From positions 1-60,007 of the forward strand of contig JAHFDN010000019.1 of the NCBI GenBank assembly GCA_023248995.1: a DNA stretch of 60,007 nucleotides. Direction: 5' to 3'. Under the pieces are notes generated by a model that made no database searches, was not told the DNA's origin, and saw only the letters and a program-made list of their open reading frames with translations. This DNA comes from Candidatus Rokuibacteriota bacterium (GTDB taxonomy: Bacteria; Methylomirabilota; Methylomirabilia; Rokubacteriales; CSP1-6). The translations under genes were made by a program, and so were the position numbers. Of this stretch, positions 46,134 through 56,947 are shown piece by piece (within the stretch, counting starts at the first letter, position 1; each line of letters starts with the position of its first letter).

Positions 46134-46415
46134 CTATGGGGCAAGCTCCGCGGCCACGCGCTCGCGCACCCGACCGATCACGAGGGCGGCCTCCCGTCTC
46201 ACGGCCTCGACGGGCCACCGGCCGTTGCCCGAGCGCTGCAGCCGGCGGACCGCCTCCTCGGTGAGGCCGGCCCACAGCTCCTCCAGATCCCGAGGCGAGA
46301 GGGGCTGGCCCCGGAGGGCCTGGCTCCACTCGCGCGCCAGCCTATCCACGAGGCGGTCGCGCTCGCCCGAGAGGCGCCGGGCCCGGCGGATCAGGGTGGC
46401 GAGGCGCCTAGCCAC
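46134..46415 (-). CDS. Helical hypothetical protein
   Basis: 93 residues from a GTG at 46415, overlapping the lipoprotein stop by 8 bases and ending 20 bases before selA. Arg/Glu-rich and helical (LIRRARRLSGERDRLVDRLA, RREAALVIGRVRERVAAEL). No known domain. The position between envelope genes and selA suggests it is co-transcribed with them. Confidence 0.55.
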   Translation of the reverse strand: MARRLATLIRRARRLSGERDRLVDRLAREWSQALRGQPLSPRDLEELWAGLTEEAVRRLQRSGNGRWPVEAVRREAALVIGRVRERVAAELAP

Positions 46416-46893
46416 GCGAGTCCCTCACCAGCGCCCGTACGGCATCCAGCAGGTTGGACTCCCAGCGCCCCGTCGAGGCGCACTGGAAGACGGGCTGGGG
46501 CTTGAGGCTTCCCGAGGGGCCCTTTCTGTGGGCCTGGGTGCGCATCTTGGCGTTGATCTGGACCTCCGTCCCGTTCGAGCCCGCCGAGTTCACGAACACC
46601 GTGAACGTGATGAGTGCCTCCCCTTCCAGCCGGGCGTCGCCGAAGCGGCCGCAGTCGGCGTAGACCCCGATCGTCGTCACGAAGTCGTCGGAGGCGATGA
46701 CGCCAGAGTCCTTTGCCACCACCCGGAGCGGGATGTTCTCCTTGGCGAGCGCTTCGATCAGCGCCTTCCAGGTGGCGCTGTACGCGGCCGCCACCTGCTC
46801 CCGGTGCGGCGGCGGCAGGAGCGGCGCGATGTACGGCCCCGTGCACCCGGCCAGGAGCCCGAGGAGAAGGACGCTCGCTCGGCTACCTCGCAT
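46408..46893 (-). CDS. Putative lipoprotein
   Basis: 161 residues from the ATG at 46893. The lipobox LLAGC follows a signal stretch (ASVLLLGLLAGC). The mature domain is alpha/beta (ATWKALIEALAKENIPLRVV, AKDSGVIASDDFVTTIG, ALITFTVFVNSAGSNGTEVQ), similar in plan to small outer-membrane NlpB/BamC-like or CsgG-adjacent proteins, but no family can be named. It overlaps the DUF3105 gene by 11 bases. Confidence 0.7.
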   Translation of the reverse strand: MRGSRASVLLLGLLAGCTGPYIAPLLPPPHREQVAAAYSATWKALIEALAKENIPLRVVAKDSGVIASDDFVTTIGVYADCGRFGDARLEGEALITFTVFVNSAGSNGTEVQINAKMRTQAHRKGPSGSLKPQPVFQCASTGRWESNLLDAVRALVRDSRG

Positions 46894-47422
46894 GATGGTC
46901 GATCCCGCGGTACGCCCTGATGAACCGGACGATCCGCGCCTCGTCGAACTCGTCGAAAGCGTCAATGCGCGTCCACGCCGTCAAGGCAATTTTACTCTTC
47001 ATCCCCGGATAGGGCGCAAGGAGCACGCCGTGGTCGTAGCGCTTGACGACGGCGGCGAGCTTGTCCACCAGTTCGGGGCAGTCGCAATTGTACTGGACCA
47101 CGACCCCGCCGTCTTCCAGGTTGTGGACCTGGAGCTCCTTCGGGATCGGCCGGGTATGGACCCCCCACGGCGCCAGGTACGGCAGGTGCGGCCCCGAGGT
47201 GGGTGGGTCCGAGTTGTACGGCGGATGCGGATCGGTGACGAGCTGGATGTGGTCGTTGCCCAAGGACGACATGAAGGTCCCCGGCAGGTCGGCGGCCTGC
47301 CACGCGAAGTAGCCCACCCCCGCGGCGACGACGAGGACCACGGCGATGCCCACGCCGAGCCGGTGACGCCGCCGCGTCTTGCGCGGGGGGTCTTCCTTCT
47401 GGACCCGATTTCCTTTCCCCAT
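46883..47422 (-). CDS. DUF3105 membrane-anchored protein
   Basis: 179 residues. A basic N terminus and one transmembrane helix (LGVGIAVVLVVAAGVGYFAW) lead to an extracytoplasmic domain with the DUF3105 signature: YNSDPPTSGPHLPYLAPWG, VHNLEDGGVVVQYNC and GVLLAPYPGM. The conserved histidines and tyrosines suggest metal or haem binding, but the function is unknown. It starts 20 bases after tRNA-Sec. Confidence 0.85.
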   Translation of the reverse strand: MGKGNRVQKEDPPRKTRRRHRLGVGIAVVLVVAAGVGYFAWQAADLPGTFMSSLGNDHIQLVTDPHPPYNSDPPTSGPHLPYLAPWGVHTRPIPKELQVHNLEDGGVVVQYNCDCPELVDKLAAVVKRYDHGVLLAPYPGMKSKIALTAWTRIDAFDEFDEARIVRFIRAYRGIDHHAR

Positions 47423-47442
47423 CTCGTCTCCCCCGGACGGTC

Positions 47443-47540
47443 TGGCGGAAGCGTGTGGGAGTCGAACCCACCTCCAGCTTGTCTAGAGCCGGACGCCGGA
47501 TTTGAAGTCCGGGAGGCCCACCGGGATCCTAGACGCTTCC
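47443..47540 (-). tRNA. selC: tRNA-Sec (anticodon UCA)
   Basis: 98 bases including CCA, much longer than an ordinary tRNA. The acceptor GGAAGCGT pairs with ACGCTTCC (8 bp). The anticodon arm CCGGACTTCAAATCCGG carries TCA, which reads UGA. A long variable arm (CGTCCGGCTCTAGACAAGCTGGAGG region) and T arm GTGGGTTCGACTCCCAC follow, with discriminator G. These are the hallmarks of bacterial selenocysteine tRNA. It is 1.3 kb upstream of selA on the same strand. Confidence 0.95.
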
Positions 47541-47622
47541 CTGCGCTAAGTCCGCTCAGATCAAGGAATTCGAGTGTAGCACTGGGTCGCACCGCCGACA
47601 ACTTTCGGCGGCAGCGGGGAGG

Positions 47623-47865
47623 CTAGAGGCCGCCAGCCAGAGGGGGGAAGAGCGAGAGCACGTCTCCGTCGCCCAGGGGTTGTTCCGGGGTGGCGTCCCG
47701 GCCGTTGACCATGGTGAGGAAGGAGACTTCTTCGGGAATGTGAAACGCGCGGACGACGTCGGCGACCGTGCTGCCTAGGACGACCTCCAGGGCGGCGGTC
47801 CGGCCATCGCTCTCCTCGGGAAGATAGGCGGCGAGCGTGGCGAAGAGCCGGACCTCGATCTTCAC
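47623..47865 (-). CDS. MoaD/ThiS-family sulfur carrier
   Basis: 80 residues from a GTG at 47865 that overlaps the mltD stop (GTGA). KIEVRLFATLAAYLPEE, LGSTVADVVRAFHIPEE, TMVNGRDATPEQPLGDGD and LSLFPPLAGGL show the ubiquitin-like fold with a GG near the end, here followed by one extra leucine (GGL). Molybdopterin MoaD normally ends in free GG, so the tail may need trimming, or this is a different carrier. No moaE is adjacent. Confidence 0.8.
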   Translation of the reverse strand: MKIEVRLFATLAAYLPEESDGRTAALEVVLGSTVADVVRAFHIPEEVSFLTMVNGRDATPEQPLGDGDVLSLFPPLAGGL

Positions 47866-49127
47866 CAGGCTGGCTCGCGCTCCGACGGAAGGACCGAGAC
47901 GGCGAGGCGGATCTGATCGCCCGGGTAGATCCGGGCTTCCGAATCCAGGCCGTTGAGCCGGACCAGCTCGGTCACGGAAACGCCGTAGCGCTTGGCGATG
48001 TCGGAGAGAGTGTCCCGCGGCTGGACCACGTGGACGTGGGCAGCGCCACGATGAGAGCCCGCCGCCGTGACAGTTCTGACTTTCGACAGCTTGGCCTGAG
48101 CCCTCTGGATGCTCCACCGTTCCAGGGCGCCGGCCACGGCGCCTGCGCCTCCGGCAGGGACCTTCAGGGCGTACGGCCCCCCGGGCGGTGTCACGCCCCG
48201 ACGGAGCTCCGGGTTCAGGTCGCGGAGGGCCTCGGGAGCCAGGCCCGCCGCCTGCGCTAGGTGCTTCAGGTCAATGGACAACGGCGCGCTCACGACCTCG
48301 TAGACCACCGGCTCCTCGGGGCTGACCTGAAAGCCGTAGCGCTCCGGCGCGCGCGCGATCAGCGCGGCGGCTTGGATCTGAGGAACGAACTGCTTGGTCT
48401 CCTCGCGGAGCCAACGGCCGCGGGCGATGGTCCAGAAATCGTCGCTTCGCGCGCGCTCGACCGCACGCGCCACCTTCACCTCGCCGGCGTTGTAAGCAGC
48501 CTGAGCGAGGAACCAGTGGCCGAACTGGCCGAAGAGGTCTTTCAGGTAGTCGGCGGCGGCGTGGGTGGACTTCTCCGGGTCCAGACGCTCGTCCACCCAG
48601 CGGTCCACCCTGAGCCCGTACCGGCGTGCGGTGGGCTCCATGAACTGCCAGAGCCCCTTGGCCCCTGCCCGGGAGACCGCCAGGGGGTTGAAGCCGCTCT
48701 CGACCATGGCCGTGAAGGCCAGATCCTCCGGGAGCCCCTTGTCTCTAAACACCTGGCGGATCATCTCGAGATAGCGCGTCGAGCGGTCGAGCCACCGGCC
48801 TACCACCTCACGCTTACTGGGGCTCTGAAAGCGCTCGACGAAGCGCTCGACCGCCGGGTTCACCTCGAGGGGATAGCCCGGCAGAGTCGCCCGCTCGGGC
48901 TCAATCGCCGGGGCGCCGGGAAGGTTAACCTGAATCCGGTCGGAGACCGGCGGCGGCTCGGTTTCGAAATCCTCCACGGGTATCGGGAGGACGGCCGGAA
49001 GGCCTGCCTCGGACGGCTCTCCAGAGGGAGGAAGGAGTCGTTCCGCTTCACCGGCCTCCCCTAACCCGAGGAGGCCGAGGAAGAAGAGGGAGAAGGCAAG
49101 AAGCCCGAGACCTTGTCGGAGCAGCAT
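47862..49127 (-). CDS. mltD: Membrane-bound lytic murein transglycosylase D-like
   Basis: 421 residues. A hydrophobic N terminus is followed by an SLT domain with the catalytic glutamate in FTAMVESGFNPLAVSRAGA, KGLWQFMEPTARRYGL and FLAQAAYNAGEVKVARA. A LysM domain ends it (HVVQPRDTLSDIAKRYGVS). It cleaves peptidoglycan glycan strands in the periplasm. Confidence 0.93.
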   Translation of the reverse strand: MLLRQGLGLLAFSLFFLGLLGLGEAGEAERLLPPSGEPSEAGLPAVLPIPVEDFETEPPPVSDRIQVNLPGAPAIEPERATLPGYPLEVNPAVERFVERFQSPSKREVVGRWLDRSTRYLEMIRQVFRDKGLPEDLAFTAMVESGFNPLAVSRAGAKGLWQFMEPTARRYGLRVDRWVDERLDPEKSTHAAADYLKDLFGQFGHWFLAQAAYNAGEVKVARAVERARSDDFWTIARGRWLREETKQFVPQIQAAALIARAPERYGFQVSPEEPVVYEVVSAPLSIDLKHLAQAAGLAPEALRDLNPELRRGVTPPGGPYALKVPAGGAGAVAGALERWSIQRAQAKLSKVRTVTAAGSHRGAAHVHVVQPRDTLSDIAKRYGVSVTELVRLNGLDSEARIYPGDQIRLAVSVLPSEREPAW

Positions 49128-49191
49128 GAGGACAGGTACGACACTCGTTTTGTATCACACGGGGTTTGGCCCAGTCAACCAAACAAACCGC

Positions 49192-49220
49192 TTGACAGCC
49201 GAACCCACGGGAATTAGTGT
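49192..49220 (+). promoter_or_regulatory. Possible promoter of the secreted-protein pair
   Basis: A perfect TTGACA (49192-49197), a 17-base spacer and a weak TAGTGT (49215-49220), about 55 bases before the first gene. GAGGAGG at 49259-49265 supplies its ribosome site. Confidence 0.45.
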
Positions 49221-49276
49221 GATGCGCGGCTGTTCGGGCCTGATTTGACAATCACTTAGAGGAGGAGGCGCGGAAG

Positions 49277-49660
49277 ATGACGAGGGCCAAGAAGGTGTTC
49301 GTCCTGATCCTCAGCGCGGCGTTCCTGCTGGGGACGGGGGCGCTGGTCGGCGCCCAGGAGAAGAAGGCGGCCAATCCCTGTGCGGCGAAGCCAATGGCGA
49401 AGAGCAAGACCGCCGAGGGGACGGTCAAGTCCGTCTCCGGCACGACCATCGTCATCGAAGGGAAGGATAAAAAGGAGTGGACGTTCGCCATCAGCGGCAA
49501 GGTGGCCGAAGCGGTGAAGAAGCTGAAGGCCGGTGATGCGGTGACGGTCTCTTTCGTCGAGGGCGAGGGCAAGATGACGGCCACCCAGGTGGCGATGACC
49601 AAGATGAAGAAGGCGGCCAACCCGTGCGCCGCCAAGAACCCCTGCGCGGCTAAGTACTAA
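49277..49660 (+). CDS. Secreted small beta-domain protein with NPCAAK repeats
   Basis: 127 residues with a signal peptide (VFVLILSAAFLLGTGALVGAQ). A beta domain (GTVKSVSGTTIVIEGKDKKE, LKAGDAVTVSFVEGEGKMTA) lies between cysteine-containing repeats: KKAANPCAAKPMAK at the N-terminal side and KKAANPCAAKNPCAAKY at the end. The three NPCAAK units may bind metal or link to other chains. The fold resembles DUF5666-type OB domains. It is followed by a perfect terminator and by a paralogue lacking the cysteines. Confidence 0.75.
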   Translation: MTRAKKVFVLILSAAFLLGTGALVGAQEKKAANPCAAKPMAKSKTAEGTVKSVSGTTIVIEGKDKKEWTFAISGKVAEAVKKLKAGDAVTVSFVEGEGKMTATQVAMTKMKKAANPCAAKNPCAAKY

Positions 49661-49685
49661 AACTCCTAACGACTCCAGAAAGTTC

Positions 49686-49717
49686 CTCAGGGCGCCTCCT
49701 GGCGCCCTGAGTTCTTT
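49686..49717 (+). terminator. Intrinsic terminator
   Basis: A perfect 11-bp stem CTCAGGGCGCC/GGCGCCCTGAG around TCCT, followed by TTCTTT. Confidence 0.85.
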
Positions 49718-49783
49718 CCGGAAACGGAGTGAAGAATCCACACCGAGACACCGTCTCATGCTTCAGAAAGGAGGTGATAGCCC

Positions 49784-50173
49784 ATGACAGCCAAGAAACT
49801 CTTCGTCCTCATCCTGAGCGTGGCCATCCTCATCGGCCCCGCCGGGATCGTGGTCGCCCAGGAAAAGAAGGCGGATGATGCGAAGGCCGCCGAGACGACC
49901 CCGAGCAAGGCGGTCAGCAAGGCAAAGACCGCCAACGGGACCGTCAAGGCCGCTACCCCGGACAGCGTGACCGTGGTCGGCAAGGGCGACAGGGAGTGGA
50001 CCTTCTCGGTGGACCCCAAGACCTCCATCAAGAAAGCCGGCAAGGCCGTGGTGCCCGCGGATCTCAAAGCGGGCGATGCGGTCCACGTCCAGTTCCACGA
50101 GGTCGAGGGCAAGCTCATCGCCAAGTCCATCACCGTCAGGGCCGGCGGGACCGCCAAGAAGGAGCAGAAGTAG
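49784..50173 (+). CDS. Secreted small beta-domain protein, paralogue
   Basis: 129 residues, similar to its neighbour throughout: signal peptide KLFVLILSVAILIGPAGIVV, then GTVKAATPDSVTVVGKGDRE and LKAGDAVHVQFHEVEGKLIA. The NPCAAK cysteine repeats are missing. The pair arose by tandem duplication. AAAGGAGGTG precedes the ATG. Its own terminator has the same CTCAGGGCG core as that of the first gene. Confidence 0.75.
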   Translation: MTAKKLFVLILSVAILIGPAGIVVAQEKKADDAKAAETTPSKAVSKAKTANGTVKAATPDSVTVVGKGDREWTFSVDPKTSIKKAGKAVVPADLKAGDAVHVQFHEVEGKLIAKSITVRAGGTAKKEQK

Positions 50174-50198
50174 CCTGCTCGACTCGAGGCGAGCACCA

Positions 50199-50240
50199 CT
50201 CAGGGCGTCTTTTTCTCGGGGACGCCCTGAGTTCTTTCTT
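50199..50240. terminator. Bidirectional intrinsic terminator
   Basis: The stem CTCAGGGCGTC/GACGCCCTGAG (11 bp) has an 11-base loop and TTCTTTCTT on the plus side. It lies where two convergent genes meet and covers the stop codon of the minus gene. Confidence 0.8.
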
Positions 50241-50877
50241 CCTCGATCACCGTCAGCCAGCCATTCCGGTCGTGGAGTTCCACGCTCATCTCCTCGCGGG
50301 CCCCGACCTTCCATGTCAGCAGCCAGAACGTCACCGCGCGGTAGCCGCTGGGCGGCGGCTCCAGGAGGAACTTCCCCCGCGCGTCCCGCGGGGAGACCCT
50401 GGGGGACGCCTTGTGGTAGAGCTGCTCGTGCCGACCGAGCAGCACCCATTCCCCCGTCGGAAGCCCGGGCACCTCGAAGCGTCCATCCGCATCGGTCGCG
50501 GCGGTGAACACGAGATCGCCAGCCCCGGCTTCGTAGAGCGCCAGTTCGTAGGCCTCCTTGATCTTCCGAACCCCGCCGGCGGCTTCCAGGTAGTGCCGTG
50601 CGGAGTCCCGGGCGTGGGTCTTGACCGCTTCGAGGTCGGCGAGCAAGCGCGGCGAGGGCGGGAACACGACGATGGTGACGCCGCCCAGCGGTGTCACCGT
50701 CCCCTCAGGCCTGCGCGGCTCCAGAAAGGCCGCCCCCCTCAGGGTGCCGGTCTGGCCGCGCTCGCTGGCGATCCGGTAGGGGGCGAGGAACGCTCCCCAA
50801 TCCTGGCCGCCCGCGATGCCCTGAAAGAGGACGAGTGCGAGGATCGCCACCGGGCTCGGCCGCCCAGTTCGCCTCAC
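50200..50877 (-). CDS. Exported protein with carboxypeptidase-regulatory-like domains
   Basis: 225 residues from a GTG at 50877 overlapping the acyltransferase stop (GTGA). Signal-type N terminus (SPVAILALVLFQGIAGG). Two beta domains of transthyretin-like type: GVTIVVFPPSPRL, then TAATDADGRFEVPGLPTGEW, the second with the classic DxxGxFxxxxLPxGxY motif. Such domains stabilise or bind carbohydrates at the surface. Function unknown. Confidence 0.72.
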   Translation of the reverse strand: MRRTGRPSPVAILALVLFQGIAGGQDWGAFLAPYRIASERGQTGTLRGAAFLEPRRPEGTVTPLGGVTIVVFPPSPRLLADLEAVKTHARDSARHYLEAAGGVRKIKEAYELALYEAGAGDLVFTAATDADGRFEVPGLPTGEWVLLGRHEQLYHKASPRVSPRDARGKFLLEPPPSGYRAVTFWLLTWKVGAREEMSVELHDRNGWLTVIEEERTQGVPEKKTP

Positions 50878-51767
50878 TGAGCCGGGGGGCGCGTTTTCCA
50901 GCGCCGATGCATCCAGAGCCATTGCTCGGGCCATTGCCGGATCGTGGATTCCATGATCCGGGCGAACGCGGCCGTGAAGGCGCGGATGTCCTGCTCGCGG
51001 TCTCCCGTGACAGGCGGCGGGACCGCCGGCTCGATCACGATCCGATGGCGCCCCCCGGCCTCGCGATGAATGAAGACGGGGAGCACTGGAGCCCCGGACG
51101 AGAGCGCCAGAACCGCGAGGCTCCGCGAGGTGCAGGCCAGCTCTCCAAAGAACGGGACGAACACACCCTCGCGGCGGGAGGCGTTCTGGTCGAGCAGAAT
51201 CCCGACCATCCCGCCGCGGCGGAGCGCCTCCAAGACGCGCCGAGCCGCGTGACGCTTGGCAATCACCTCGAGGCCGCCTCCCTCCCGGAAACGCGTCACG
51301 AACCGGTCCAGGAGTGGCGAGTCCAGCGGCCGCGCGACTACGCTCAGGAGATAGCCCGTCTGGACGTGCGCAGCGGCCAGGAGTTCCCAGTTCCCGAAGT
51401 GGGCGGTCAAGAGCAGGGCCCCGCGCCCCTGCGCCATCGCGGCCTTGAGGTGGTCCGTCCCCTCCGCGTCCACGCGGGAGAGCAGGATCGCCGGGGGACG
51501 GAAGAAAAAGGTGGACGCCTCGACGAGCGTCATCCCGAGATGCCGAAAACTCTCCCGGCAGAGTCGGCGGCGCTCCCGGTGGGTGCGTGCCCGCCCGAAG
51601 GCGCGCGCCAGGTTCTCGAGCGCCACGGCACGGCGCCTGGGCAAGAGCCAGTAGGCCAGGTCGCCCAGCCGCCGCCCCACCCAGAGCCCCGGGCGGTGCG
51701 GGAGGTGAGCCAGCGCCCAGCCGAGCGCCGCGAGCGGCCCCACGGCGAGCCGATAGAGCACCCTCAC
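50874..51767 (-). CDS. LpxL/HtrB-family lipid A biosynthesis acyltransferase
   Basis: 297 residues from a GTG at 51767. The active-site motif is HFGNWEL in LLLTAHFGNWELLAAAH. RPLDSPLLDRFVTRFREG and GILLDQNASRREGVFVPFFG are other LpxL blocks. QWPEQWLWMHRRWKTRP closes it, as in HtrB/LpxL. It adds secondary acyl chains to lipid A at the inner membrane, which supports a Gram-negative envelope. Confidence 0.9.
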   Translation of the reverse strand: MRVLYRLAVGPLAALGWALAHLPHRPGLWVGRRLGDLAYWLLPRRRAVALENLARAFGRARTHRERRRLCRESFRHLGMTLVEASTFFFRPPAILLSRVDAEGTDHLKAAMAQGRGALLLTAHFGNWELLAAAHVQTGYLLSVVARPLDSPLLDRFVTRFREGGGLEVIAKRHAARRVLEALRRGGMVGILLDQNASRREGVFVPFFGELACTSRSLAVLALSSGAPVLPVFIHREAGGRHRIVIEPAVPPPVTGDREQDIRAFTAAFARIMESTIRQWPEQWLWMHRRWKTRPPAQ

Positions 51768-52756
51768 CGCGGCAGGATCAGCCAGGTCAGAGCGGCCAGG
51801 AGCGCGGAGAGCGGGATCGTGAGGATCCAGGCCCAGAGGATTCGCCCGGCTACCCCCCACCGCACCGCCGAGAGGCGCTGGGTGGCACCGATCCCCACGA
51901 TGGAACCGGTGATGGTGTGGGTCGTGCTCACCGGGATGCCGCCGACCGCTGTGCCGATGAGCATCAGGGCGGCGGCCCCCTCGGCGCAGAAGCCCCCCAC
52001 CGGGCGCAGCTTTGTGATCCGCATGCCCATCGTCCTGACGATGCGCCAGCCGCCGGCCAGGGTCCCAAGGCTGATGGCCGCGTGCGCCGCGAGAATGACC
52101 CAGATCGGGACGTAGAAGTCCGACCCGAGGTGGCCCGCGGAAAAGAGGAGGATGGCGATGATCCCCATGGTCTTCTGGGCGTCGTTGGTGCCGTGGCCCA
52201 GGCTGTACGCGGCCGCCGAGACGAGCTGCAGGCGCCGGAACAGCCAGTCCACCCGGCTCGGGCGCGCGCGACGAAAGATCCAAAAGACGCTCACCATGAA
52301 GGAAAAGCCGAGCGCCAGGCCGAGCAGGGGGGCGACGATCATGAACACGATGATCTTGCCCAGGCCCGAGGGAATCAGAGATCCGAAGCCCGCTTTGACG
52401 ACGGCCGCGCCCGCGAACCCGCCGATGAGCGCGTGGGAGGAGCTGGTGGGGATCCCGTAGTACCAGGTGATGAGGTCCCAGACGATCGCCCCCGTGAGCC
52501 CGGCCAGGATCACCCAGTGATCCACCACGGCCGCCTCCACCACGCCCTTGCCGACCGTCCTGGCGACGTTCACGCCGAAGCCGAAGGCGGCCACGAAATT
52601 GAAGAAAGCGGCCCACGCCACCGCCTGCATCGGGGAGAGCACGCGGGTCGAGACGACGGTGGCGATGGAGTTGGCAGCGTCGTGAAACCCGTTGATGAAA
52701 TCGAACACGAGGGCCACCAGGATGATGAAGCCGACGAGCAGGAGCGACCCCGACAT
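51764..52756 (-). CDS. PiT-family inorganic phosphate transporter
   Basis: 330 residues with about ten transmembrane segments. The two inverted PiT repeats show FDFINGFHDAANSIATVV and GHGTNDAQKTMGIIAILL, with GIPTSSSHALIGG and GIPVSTTHTITGSIVG. It moves phosphate with H+ or Na+. Paired with the DUF47 regulator gene upstream, as is usual. Confidence 0.95.
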   Translation of the reverse strand: MSGSLLLVGFIILVALVFDFINGFHDAANSIATVVSTRVLSPMQAVAWAAFFNFVAAFGFGVNVARTVGKGVVEAAVVDHWVILAGLTGAIVWDLITWYYGIPTSSSHALIGGFAGAAVVKAGFGSLIPSGLGKIIVFMIVAPLLGLALGFSFMVSVFWIFRRARPSRVDWLFRRLQLVSAAAYSLGHGTNDAQKTMGIIAILLFSAGHLGSDFYVPIWVILAAHAAISLGTLAGGWRIVRTMGMRITKLRPVGGFCAEGAAALMLIGTAVGGIPVSTTHTITGSIVGIGATQRLSAVRWGVAGRILWAWILTIPLSALLAALTWLILPR

Positions 52757-52760
52757 GCCG

Positions 52761-53378
52761 CTACGCCATCTTCAACACGATACCCTCGATGACGTTCACC
52801 ACGTCCTCGCAGCGGTCGGTGACCGACTCCATGGTCTCGTAGAGCTCCTTCCACTTGATGACCTCGATCGGGTCACTCCCCTCGAACAGGCCGGCCAGGA
52901 GGTCACGGAGCAGGCGGTCCGCCTCGTTCTCGAGCCGATTCACCTCGATGCAATGCTTGTGGTAGTAGGGCGAGAGGGTCCGGAGACAGCGCACGGCCCG
53001 GTCCGTCGCCTCGGCCGTCTTGACGATCACCTTCGCCATGTCCACGCAGCCGTCGGTGGGCTTGGTGATCTTGTAGATCAGGAGCCGATCGGCCACCGCG
53101 TCAATCAGGTCCAGCACGTCGTCCAGGCGGCTCGCGAGCGCGTAGATGTCTTCCCGGTCGATCGGCGTGATGAACGTCGTGTTGAGCCGCTTGACGAGCT
53201 CGTGGGTGAGGGTGTCGCCGGCATGCTCCAGGTCCTTGACGTGTTCGGCCTTGGCCTTGGCGTTTCCGTACTCGTGCACGAGCTCCTCGAGCACTCGCGC
53301 CGCCGCCACGATGTTCGTACCCTGCTGTTCGAACAGGTCGAAAAATTTCTCTTCACGCGGGATCAGGCTGAAGCCCAT
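52761..53378 (-). CDS. DUF47/PhoU-like pit accessory protein
   Basis: 205 residues, all helical: EEKFFDLFEQQGTNIVAAAR, KDLEHAGDTLTHELVKRLNT and FITPIDREDIYALASRLDDV. These are the E/DxxxD metal-binding patterns of PhoU-like bundles. It regulates the adjacent PiT transporter. A GAGGGAGGA ribosome site precedes the ATG. Confidence 0.95.
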   Translation of the reverse strand: MGFSLIPREEKFFDLFEQQGTNIVAAARVLEELVHEYGNAKAKAEHVKDLEHAGDTLTHELVKRLNTTFITPIDREDIYALASRLDDVLDLIDAVADRLLIYKITKPTDGCVDMAKVIVKTAEATDRAVRCLRTLSPYYHKHCIEVNRLENEADRLLRDLLAGLFEGSDPIEVIKWKELYETMESVTDRCEDVVNVIEGIVLKMA

Positions 53379-53391
53379 CGAGGGTCCTCCC

Positions 53392-54036
53392 TCACGGCGC
53401 CGAGGCGGGCGTGACCCGCCTCTTCCTCCGCGCTTTGATGACTTCCAGGCCGATCGGAACCACCGAGAGGACCACGACGACGATCACGATCACGTGCACG
53501 TGTTGCTCGACGTTGGGGATCGTCTGGCCGAGCAGGTACCCGGCCCACGTCAGGCTGGCCACCCACCCGATCCCGCCGAACACGTTGAAAAAAAGAAACC
53601 GCCGGTACGCCATCTGCCCGACACCGGCCACGACGGGGGCGAACGTGCGGAAGATGGGGATGAAGCGGGCGAGCACGATGGTCTTCCCGCCGTAGCGCTC
53701 GTAGAAGTCGCGGGTGCGGACGAGGTGACGACGGCTGAAGAGCAGCGATTCCTCGCGCGTGAAGATCCGCGGTCCCGTCCTGAAGCCGATGGCGTACCCG
53801 ACGCTGTCGCCGACGATCGCGGCCCCCATCAGGAGGACGTTGAGCCACCAGATGTTGAGGACGCCCGTCCCCGCAAGCAACCCGGCCGTCACGAGCAGCG
53901 AATCCCCCGGCAGGAAGAGGCCGACCAAGAGACCCGTCTCCGTGAAAACGATGGCCGCGAGGACGGCGTACCCGCCCCAGCGGATGAGGTCGTCGAGCGC
54001 GTAGTTCCCCGTGAGGAGGTCGAGCAGAAACTCCAC
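53392..54036 (-). CDS. DedA-family membrane protein
   Basis: 214 residues. FTETGLLVGLFLPGDSLLVT, RFIPIFRTFAPVVAGVGQM and FNVFGGIGWV are DedA motifs, including the essential arginine-rich amphipathic part. DedA proteins act in lipid (undecaprenyl phosphate or phospholipid) flipping and membrane homeostasis. Same strand as pit and DUF47, 13 bases away. Confidence 0.93.
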   Translation of the reverse strand: MEFLLDLLTGNYALDDLIRWGGYAVLAAIVFTETGLLVGLFLPGDSLLVTAGLLAGTGVLNIWWLNVLLMGAAIVGDSVGYAIGFRTGPRIFTREESLLFSRRHLVRTRDFYERYGGKTIVLARFIPIFRTFAPVVAGVGQMAYRRFLFFNVFGGIGWVASLTWAGYLLGQTIPNVEQHVHVIVIVVVVLSVVPIGLEVIKARRKRRVTPASAP

Positions 54037-54042
54037 CGGCCC

Positions 54043-56547
<2,505 letters not shown>

Positions 56548-56710
56548 ACCCCTTGGCTCCCCGAAAGAATGGTTGGTTGACCCCTTGAGATCGGAAATGG
56601 ACCGCCACGACTTTACCGGATGGAGGACAGAGTGTCAACGGGAAACGTTTCTCAAGCACGGGAAATCCACCAACGTTGACAGAAGTTAGGGGGCTCTATA
56701 GGATGAAGCC

Positions 56711-56947
56711 GTGACGACGGACCTCAGAATGGTGCGCCCTGATCCTGATTCGCCTTCGCGCCCTCCCCGCTGTCCGACATGTCGGCGCCCGTTCGTGTGG
56801 CAGGAGAATCCCCACCGCCCCTTCTGCTCCATCACGTGCCGCCTCATCGATCTCGGCGTGTGGCTCGACGAAGGGTATCGGATCGCCGGCGAAGCGACCG
56901 CATCCGATCTCGCTCTCGACGACCGCAGCCCCCACGGTGAGGGATGA
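56711..56947 (+). CDS. yacG: DNA gyrase inhibitor YacG-like zinc protein
   Basis: 78 residues from a GTG. The zinc site is CPTCRRPFVW...FCSITCRLIDLG, the YacG signature, with WLDEGYRI. YacG binds GyrB and a zinc ion in E. coli. The first of three plus-strand genes, overlapping the next start (ATGA). Confidence 0.88.
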   Translation: MTTDLRMVRPDPDSPSRPPRCPTCRRPFVWQENPHRPFCSITCRLIDLGVWLDEGYRIAGEATASDLALDDRSPHGEG

